A DNA stretch of 7,151 bases. It comes from an uncultured Mycoplasmatota bacterium (GTDB lineage: Bacteria; Bacillota_I; Bacilli_A; RF39; UBA660). Positions 1 to 5,800 of this stretch are shown here, piece after piece. The stretch covers positions 1 to 7,151 of the forward strand of contig UWSL01000078.1 of the NCBI GenBank assembly GCA_900552975.1, given 5' to 3'. Every line of letters begins with the position of its first letter. Position 1 is the stretch's first letter. A program made the position numbers and the translations under genes. A model generated the notes under the pieces. It searched no databases. It saw nothing but the letters and a program-made list of their open reading frames with translations, and had not been told where the DNA came from.

Positions 1-301
1 TGGCGAAATCGTATTTTTTAATTTCAGCAGCTATTTTTGTTTCTTTATTTCTTTCATGTAAGTATAGATCATTTTCTAATTTATAAAGAAACTTATTTCT
101 ATCTTGTGAATATTTTACGGTGTCTAAAGTACCACGACCAAGTTTATGATTATCGTTGTTGTAATATAACCAACCATTATTTAAATAAACAATTGAGTAA
201 TTTGTGTTAGGAGATAGCTTTATTTTTAAAGCTATCCCTAACACTATTAAAGTAATTATAATTAATCCAATAACAAGTAAAAAGCTTTTAGATTTTTTCA
301 T
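1..301 (-). CDS. Membrane-anchored protein, probable beta-propeller type (partial, 3' end off window)
   Basis: The frame reads from ATG at 301 to the left edge with no stop, giving the first 100 residues. The start is secure because a full AAGGAGG lies 6 bases upstream. Residues 1-5 are basic (MKKSK), residues 6-25 are a single hydrophobic membrane segment with no lipobox cysteine, and the rest should lie outside the cell. Residues 37-100 show a repeating pattern of short strands: 'YLNNGWLYYN', then 'VKYSQDRNKFLYK', then 'NDLYLHERNKETKIA'. The pattern 'V-x-[YF]-S-x-D-x-x-K-x-x-Y' followed by 'DLY-[LV]-x' is typical of TolB/WD40-like beta-propeller blades in Gram-positive membrane proteins. 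That family call is inference from pattern, since only about one blade is visible. The gene starts 13 bases after the adhesin stop, so the two are probably co-transcribed. No enzymatic function can be assigned. Confidence 0.8.
   Translation of the reverse strand, partial: MKKSKSFLLVIGLIIITLIVLGIALKIKLSPNTNYSIVYLNNGWLYYNNDNHKLGRGTLDTVKYSQDRNKFLYKLENDLYLHERNKETKIAAEIKKYDFA
213..236. other. Perfect 10-bp inverted repeat with 4-base loop, inside a coding region
   Basis: GATAGCTTTA, a TTTT loop and TAAAGCTATC form a perfect hairpin. It lies within the codons for residues 22-30 of the membrane protein, just after its membrane segment. Neither strand has a T-run after the stem, so it is not a standard terminator. 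A chance match is plausible in such AT-rich DNA. Confidence 0.4.
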
Positions 302-307
302 ATTCCC

Positions 308-314
308 CCTCCTT
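308..314 (-). promoter_or_regulatory. Strong Shine-Dalgarno for the downstream membrane protein gene
   Basis: On the minus strand AAGGAGG (part of AAAAGGAGGGGGAAT) ends 6 bases before the ATG at 301. It lies immediately after the TAA stop of the preceding frame (317-315). It is a perfect match to the 16S rRNA anti-Shine-Dalgarno and fixes the downstream start. Its tight placement behind the stop suggests an operon with possible translational coupling. Confidence 0.9.
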
Positions 315-416
315 TTAAGATAATTCCCTTTTTTTCTTATATGCTTTTAAGAAAATGAAAATTGATAAAATGGTAATTATAATAAAGATAGATAATCTAT
401 TACTTGTATTAGGATT
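315..416 (-). other. C-terminal cell-wall sorting signal (NPNTS, membrane helix, basic tail)
   Basis: Residues 683-687 of the C-terminal part read NPNTS. Residues 690-705 form a hydrophobic segment (LSIFIIITILSIFIFL) and 706-715 are a basic tail containing KAYKKKR. This is the three-part architecture of a sortase substrate. NPNTS is not LPXTG; it fits the NPxT-type motifs (such as NPQTN or NPxTG) used by class B and related sortases. No sortase gene is in the window. Confidence 0.8.
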
Positions 417-2462
417 ATTGAATTCCTCTTTTGTTGTATTATAGAAGTCTATTGTTTCACTATCATGATCAATAATGGTTACTTCATCGACAATATAATT
501 ATACTTATAATTTATTACTTTAACTTTGACAATATATGAATTAGGATCATAGTTATAATTATTTCCATCATTTATTTCACTTATTTTATAATAATAGATA
601 CCATCTTGCTTGTAAGTTATTGGTCCAAAGGTAATGTAACCATTTGAATCATTTTTAGTAATTATTTCTGTAGCATTAGCAATTTTATTACCTTCATAAT
701 CAATACTTTCTAATTTGAATCTAAATGGTTCTTCTGATAATTGATTATCTAAATATTTTTTAGCATAAAATGAATAATATGTTATACCTTGACTTGTTAC
801 TGTGCCTCCAGCTATATTATTAAAGATTTTGGAAACACTTGTATCAGTAACCGTTGTTTTACCATTTACAGATAGAAGAAGGTAATTTTTTAAATCATTT
901 GAACTCATTAATAACTCTGTATCAAATGTTACTCTAAAATTATTATAAAGATCTGGTTTTAATAAAGTTATAGTAATAGTATTATTTTCATAAGTAAAAT
1001 TATAATCTTGATTTTGAATTAATTCATTCTTTACCTTAGTTCCAGTAGCACTTGTTTCTAAAGCATATACTTTTAGTGTATCATTATAATATGAAAGTAT
1101 TTCATCAAGTTCATCGGTAAGAATTACTTGATCTGCATCTGTTAAAGAGTTCCCATAATCGACAGCCAAGTTAACATCTGCATACCATTTTATTAAAGGT
1201 AAATTATTCTTTGATTTGCCATTATTTTTATAAGTTTTCTTCAAAATGGCAGGGAACATTGTATTTCCTTCACTTGATGAAGATGGTCCAGTTACGCCGT
1301 CACTTTTAACTTCAACAACATTTTTAATATTTAAAGTTTTATCTGGAACTTCTTTTTCATATTCATATTTTTCTTTATCTAAGGACAATGTATAATCAAT
1401 TGATATTTCTGTCATATTAGATAATTCTTTAAAATAAACAATAAAATTATAATCACCATTTTTATTAAATGTAAAATTTTCATTGTTTTGATTAAATATT
1501 TTTATATTTTCTGGTAATGATGATTCTTTAGTACTATCATATAAAACTTCGGAAAGACCATTTTTATTTGAAGTTATTTTTATATCAGAAATGTGGAAGT
1601 ATTTTTGATAATTTTCATCAATTGTAGCAATATCTGAAATATATACATCTTTTCTAATTATTGTACCAGTGTTTAATTTTATATTCCATTTTGTTTTAGT
1701 CAGATCTTCATTAGGATTTCCTAAATAAGTCTTAGCAATTTCTAACGGAAAATCAAATTTTATATCTTCTGTTTTAGCTGATGCTTTAGAAATTATTGAA
1801 CCTTTTTCTAGTTTAGCTTCATTACTTAAATTAAAAGTTCCATCTTTTTTTCCAGCCGCTTCATTATATAAATTTTCATCTAAGTAAGTTACATAATTGA
1901 CTGTTATAGTTTTATTGTTGTTTAAATAATTATTACTTTCACTATTTTTAAATTTAAGTCTAAGAGTTAAACCATCTTTATTTACTTCAATATTATTTTC
2001 ATAACCAGAACTTGGAGTGTTATTTTCATAAATTATTTCTGCTCCTAAAGAAATAGTTAAATTACCAATTGATATAGCCTTTTTGACAGCGTCATCACCA
2101 TTAACTTTTACTTCGTCAGTAATATTAATTTCTTTGTCTGATGTGCCAGTATTAAATTTTAATTGCCATTTTGTTTTATCATTATCTTGAGAAAGAATTG
2201 TTTTTGTTATTTTTGTTTTATATGTTGATATATTTATATATCCACTTGTACTTTCTTTTTTTAGTGAATCCCCTTGGTTGTTATCCAGCACTCTATTTTT
2301 AATGACGGCAATATAAGTCTTATCAGTTCCTTTTATGTGACATTCTTCATCAATTAACCCCTCTTGTAAAGCTTTTTGATAGAAAGATTCAAAATCAATT
2401 GAAATCTTGTATTCTAATCGGCTACTACTATCATAAGATATTCCATGTAATTGATAACGCAT
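315..2462 (-). CDS. C-terminal part of interrupted giant cell-surface adhesin: isopeptide Ig-like domains, pilin-type domain and sortase anchor
   Basis: This 715-codon frame runs from an internal ATG to TAA. I think it is the 3' portion of the gene beginning at 7136, not an independent gene. It has no signal peptide or membrane segment at its N-terminus and no good ribosome site: the nearest GGTG lies 14 bases upstream. Its frame also stays open backwards for 19 more codons to the TAA at 2520-2522. Residues 1-80 are the end of a domain begun in the upstream frame. Three isopeptide-type Ig-like modules follow (about 81-241, 242-389 and 404-552), then a Spy0128/FctA-like pilin domain (553-678), an NPNTS sorting motif (683-687), a hydrophobic helix (690-705) and a basic tail (706-715). 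The only cysteine is C41. In the intact parent this would be the wall-proximal stalk, covalently anchored by a sortase. If made alone it should stay in the cytoplasm or insert only by its C-terminal helix. No close homologue is named because none could be searched. Confidence 0.8.
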   Translation of the reverse strand: MRYQLHGISYDSSSRLEYKISIDFESFYQKALQEGLIDEECHIKGTDKTYIAVIKNRVLDNNQGDSLKKESTSGYINISTYKTKITKTILSQDNDKTKWQLKFNTGTSDKEINITDEVKVNGDDAVKKAISIGNLTISLGAEIIYENNTPSSGYENNIEVNKDGLTLRLKFKNSESNNYLNNNKTITVNYVTYLDENLYNEAAGKKDGTFNLSNEAKLEKGSIISKASAKTEDIKFDFPLEIAKTYLGNPNEDLTKTKWNIKLNTGTIIRKDVYISDIATIDENYQKYFHISDIKITSNKNGLSEVLYDSTKESSLPENIKIFNQNNENFTFNKNGDYNFIVYFKELSNMTEISIDYTLSLDKEKYEYEKEVPDKTLNIKNVVEVKSDGVTGPSSSSEGNTMFPAILKKTYKNNGKSKNNLPLIKWYADVNLAVDYGNSLTDADQVILTDELDEILSYYNDTLKVYALETSATGTKVKNELIQNQDYNFTYENNTITITLLKPDLYNNFRVTFDTELLMSSNDLKNYLLLSVNGKTTVTDTSVSKIFNNIAGGTVTSQGITYYSFYAKKYLDNQLSEEPFRFKLESIDYEGNKIANATEIITKNDSNGYITFGPITYKQDGIYYYKISEINDGNNYNYDPNSYIVKVKVINYKYNYIVDEVTIIDHDSETIDFYNTTKEEFNNPNTSNRLSIFIIITILSIFIFLKAYKKKRELS
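429..806 (-). other. Spy0128/FctA-like pilin isopeptide domain
   Basis: Residues 553-678 of the C-terminal part match the layout of the streptococcal pilin isopeptide-linkage domain (FctA, Spy0128 type). There is an opening strand 'YAKKYL', a core 'PFRFKLESIDYEGN', then 'GYITFGPITYKQDGIYYYKISEI', 'YNYDPNSYIVKVKV' and a closing 'IDFYNTT'. By comparison with the family, the intramolecular Lys-Asn isopeptide would use K568 and N675, with E629 as the catalytic acid. The key residues are seen in the sequence; bond formation is inferred. It sits just before the sorting signal, as in wall-proximal stalk domains. Confidence 0.75.
807..1253 (-). repeat. Isopeptide-type Ig-like module C (intact paralogue of the broken module)
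   Basis: Residues 404-552 of the C-terminal part. The module opens with 'ILKKTYK', has the core Trp W426 in 'IKWYADV', the acidic strand 'VILTDEL' (D450) and a late strand 'QDYNFTYENN' followed by 'TITITL', and closes with 'IFNNIAG'. The order Lys, Asp, late Asn (K409, D450, N549) resembles the fimbrial isopeptide-forming D2 type. It shares 24 of 27 bases with the point where the upstream module is broken, with TAT (Tyr491) in place of the stop. Confidence 0.65.
1296..1739 (-). repeat. Isopeptide-type Ig-like module B
   Basis: Residues 242-389 of the C-terminal part: opening 'IAKTYLG' (K244), 'TKWNIKLNTGT' (W259), 'VYISDIA' (D277), and closing 'LNIKNVVEV' (N381). It is paralogous to modules A and C in strand order and key residues. 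The Lys/Asp/Asn trio suggests an intramolecular isopeptide bond, by analogy with the fimbrial D2-type family. Confidence 0.55.
1740..2222 (-). repeat. Isopeptide-type Ig-like module A
   Basis: Residues 81-241 of the C-terminal part: opening 'ITKTIL' (K87), 'TKWQLKFNTGT' (W99), 'INITDEV' (D116), 'NLTISL' then 'IIYENNTPSSGYEN', and a late 'NLSNEAKLE' (N214). 'TKWQLKFNTGT' closely matches the 'TKWNIKLNTGT' of module B. The IIYENN segment matches one at residues 1277-1282 of the N-terminal part, so this is an internally duplicated module family. Confidence 0.55.
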
Positions 2463-2864
2463 ACTATGTTCATCTTCACCATCATATTGTGATTTAATAT
2501 TGAATTGGCGATTATTTTTTTAAGTAAAGTTATAATCTTTATTATTCTCAAGAGCGCCAGATATTTCATAAATTTTTTCATATTCTTGACTATGATAAAT
2601 ATTATCTTTATACAATAAAGTAATGTCTGAATAATTAGAATATTCTAATAATAATTTATTTAATTTAGCTATTTTAGTTTGTTCTGCTTCAGTAAAAGAA
2701 TCTAATTTATATTTTTCATCTAAAGAAAAATAATAAGTATCTGTTAAGTCAATACTAGGTTTTAGATCTTTACCAGTTGAATACACATCATAAGTTATTT
2801 GCCAATTAAATTCATTATTTTGAAAGGCACTTTCTTTGTATGTTTTGGAAATATATGGATTTTT
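2223..2864 (-). repeat. Isopeptide-type Ig-like module split by the in-frame stop
   Basis: The module begins at residue 1425 of the N-terminal part ('NPYISKTYK', K1431), continues with 'FNWQITYDV' (W1445) and 'IDLTDTY' (D1466), and then a helix-compatible stretch (about 1481-1499). It reaches 'KDYNFT' at residues 1533-1538, where translation meets TAA. The reading frame continues after the stop with 'KNNRQFNIKSQYDGEDEHS' and on into residues 1-80 of the C-terminal part. Its opening strand, Trp, acidic strand and DYNFT strand align in order with module C. The stop therefore falls inside a folded domain, not in a linker. Confidence 0.7.
2520..2522 (-). other. In-frame TAA stop interrupting the adhesin; frame continues beyond it
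   Basis: Minus-strand codons here read ACT TAA AAA AAT AAT. After the TAA, the same frame stays open through 19 codons (2519-2463) and then 715 more to the natural stop at 315. No indel is needed to join the parts, so a base substitution fits better than slippage in the seven-A run at 2521-2515. The aligned paralogous site at 992-990 is TAT (Tyr). Confidence 0.9.
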
Positions 2865-5800
2865 TAAATATCCTGATTGTACTTCCTGGGTGGTATATGC
2901 AGTTAAAGTTTTATTGTCTTTATCAACAGTTGATTGATATTTATCCATAAGTTCTTGATGACGATTTCCTTCTGTTGTTGATGAGTTATTTTCACCTTCT
3001 AGTGTTTCTTCAGAAATATCATTTTCATAGGTTCTTGTGGAACCAACAGTACTAATAACATCTAAATATTTACCTTTATAATATTTACTTTCTCTAAATG
3101 ACGGCAAAGTATTTCCATGTTCATCTGTTATTTGACGTGTATTATCAATGTCGAATACCAAATCATATTTTATTTGATAACCACTAGTGCTTGGAATTGC
3201 CCCATCACTTTTCTCAAGATGAACATTGTATAAATCAATTGTATCATTTTCGAATTTTATATAAGAATTTTCCCAACCACTTGCAAAGGCATTATTTTCA
3301 TAAATGATAGTTCCATTGTCTGCACATGCAGTATCGGTTTTATTAAAATGTTCACAATATGTTATAGTTAAATTTTTTATTTCTAAATATTGTTTTAGTA
3401 AAAGTAAGATATTTTTGTCTTTTTCTGTAATTAAATAGCTTGTATCATCAATATTATTACGGTCAGAATATTGCTCAAACCCTAAGATAATATCTTTGAT
3501 ATCAATATAATTTGATGGAATATAACCAACTCTAGTAAAGACTGTATTTCTTATGTTATCACGACTTAAATAATTACGTCCAGCAACTACTGTTTCGCTT
3601 AGTTCCTCTGTGGATTTATTTACATAAATATCTGCTAATAGCCTTGATTTAACTTCAGCACTAGCAGTTGGTAAATCACGATTATTATTGTAATTAGAGT
3701 TTTCAACATTCCAATCAAAGGCTTTTGCTTCACTCTTTAGAGTATAGACATAATCCGAAGTTAGTAAACCTAAATTATTATTTTCTTTTAAATCGTTAAA
3801 CATTAATTTATTATCAGTTTCTGTGTAGTAATCAAAGTTTAAGCTTTGTACATCTAGTAAACCTGTAACTTTTACACTAAAGCCATTATTCATTTGACGT
3901 AATGTTTCACGATAATTTTCACCATATTTACTAACGAGGCAATCTTTATATAAGGCACATTGTTCATCTACATTATAACTAATTGTTGCACATACGCCAT
4001 AATTATTACATTTTTCTGCTAAAGTTACTCCTTCGTTAATATAATTTTCCAAGTCATTTTCATCAAACATTATGCCTATACTATTGTAATCATTATAAGA
4101 GGAAGCATAATCTTTTGGAACTCTACTTCCGCCTGATATTATTAATCTTTTTAATTTTGTATATTGAGCTGGTAAGCCACTAAATTTTTCTGTGAACTGA
4201 TATGTTCCACTAAAAAACGTAGGATTTAATGAATTGGTTGGCAATGAAGAGTAACCATTAATGGTATAAATACTAGAATTAAAAGATGGTTTTAAGCTCC
4301 ATTTTGTAATATTTTTTGTTTCCGAATCATTATTTAAATTTACTATTTCTTCTGCAACTTTGGAGATATTTCCATTATTTAGTGCGATTCCTCTATTAAC
4401 GTAATTAGTACTTATGACTGCACGGCCAGATGCTGTAAATTCTGAAAATTGAAAATATATCTCATAATTGCCATCTCTATTAGAACCTTGAGTTTCATTA
4501 TTTTTTATTCTTGTAAAGAAAACAAGCCTTAAAGAATCATTGTATATATAATTTGACAGGTTACCTGCAGCTCCATTGTAAATATTTCCGTCTAATAAAC
4601 TTCCTAAATGATTATAAGAAAGCATATTATATTGACTTTGATTTTCTCCTCGATTTATGTTGGCTATTGGAGACAATGAATTACACATTGTATCAGTACA
4701 AGTATATATAACATTACCGATATCAGAATATTTGTTTCCTTTGGCTTCTTCAAAATTTCTTTTTATGCTCCTACTTCCAGCATCATAGAAATAATCCGTA
4801 TTAGGAGTTAAAAAATCACTAGAACTATTTAAGAAGGCCAATTGATTTGGTAATAGCAAATGAAAATACGTTTGAACCCATGATTGATAATATCGTAATT
4901 CAGTGGCATCTATTGTGATTTCCCATTTAGTTATATTATCTATCATTTTTTCTGACTGAATAGACATAAATTTTGCATTTTCATTAGATGAAGGAAAGGC
5001 ATAAGAAGTTGAAAAAGAAGTGTTTTTACAAGGTATATAATCTCCTCTTATACAATATTTTAAATTTGGATTAGTAAATTGATTATCTATTGAGCCATTA
5101 TTGTCAACTGAAATTCTATTAGAGTAAGTTAAGTTGTATGGGATTTCTACCCTTACATGTTTGTTAGAAACATTAAATATATAAAAATTCATGTTTAAAT
5201 CATCATTTGAATTTAAATCAAAATCATACATATAATTACAATATGATGAATTCTTAGTACATTTATATTTCATTAATTCACTTCTGCCTGTTTCTCTATA
5301 GCCGTATTGTGTATGATTATCAATTGTTGATTTAGTGAAAAGTATCCAATAGTATTCACCATCACTATTAGGTTGTGTACTTCGCCATATTCCATAATGA
5401 TTTTTATATTCACTTGTAAAATATTCAAGATAATCTTCGCCTAATATTCTTTTCATTTGTAACTGCAAAGCTGGGTCAGCAGGATTGGCACCACTAATAG
5501 TTGATGCAAATGAATGATCTGGACTTGAAGTAAAATCATATGTCGTTCCATTTATGTAAACCTTCATCATATTGGATAGATAACCATTATTAGTTGATAA
5601 TTCTTTTGAATTTAAACTGTAATATAAACCAGATGAAGTATGAAAAGATGTATTAAATGACATTTCAACGTAATTTCCACCTGAGAAAGCCTGATAAGAA
5701 ACTCCATATAAAGATGTAGTATGCCTAAATCCATCGCCATCTGTTCTAAGTACTCCTTCTCCAGAAATATAATATGGACAATGTGTTGAGGCATAAGTTT

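Noticed and set aside
315..416. A rho-independent terminator after the adhesin
   Set aside because: Only 13 bases separate the stop from the next start, they are filled by the ribosome site, and no stem with a T-run is present.
2460..2519. The ATG at 2462 as the start of an independent second gene
   Set aside because: There is no Shine-Dalgarno at usable spacing and no signal peptide. The upstream 19 codons are open in the same phase, and the first 80 residues complete a domain started in the other frame.
2515..2521. Slippage in the seven-A run as the cause of the break
   Set aside because: An insertion or deletion would shift the phase, but the downstream frame is in the same phase as the upstream one. 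A substitution to TAA is sufficient.
2520..2522. Reassigned stop codon or alternative genetic code
   Set aside because: The natural stop at 315-317 is also TAA and sits exactly before a strong ribosome site. No other in-frame TAA or TGA occurs in more than 2200 codons, so there is no sign of recoding.
5750..5790. C453 as the cysteine of a Gram-positive thioester adhesin domain
   Set aside because: The context (HCPYY) does not fit the [YFL]-C motif, and I found no convincing hydrophobic-Gln-x-x-hydrophobic partner downstream.
5612..5794. A 60-codon open frame on the minus strand, in another phase
   Set aside because: It lies wholly inside the giant adhesin frame, has no ribosome site I can see and its translation shows no domain-like features; it is a shadow.
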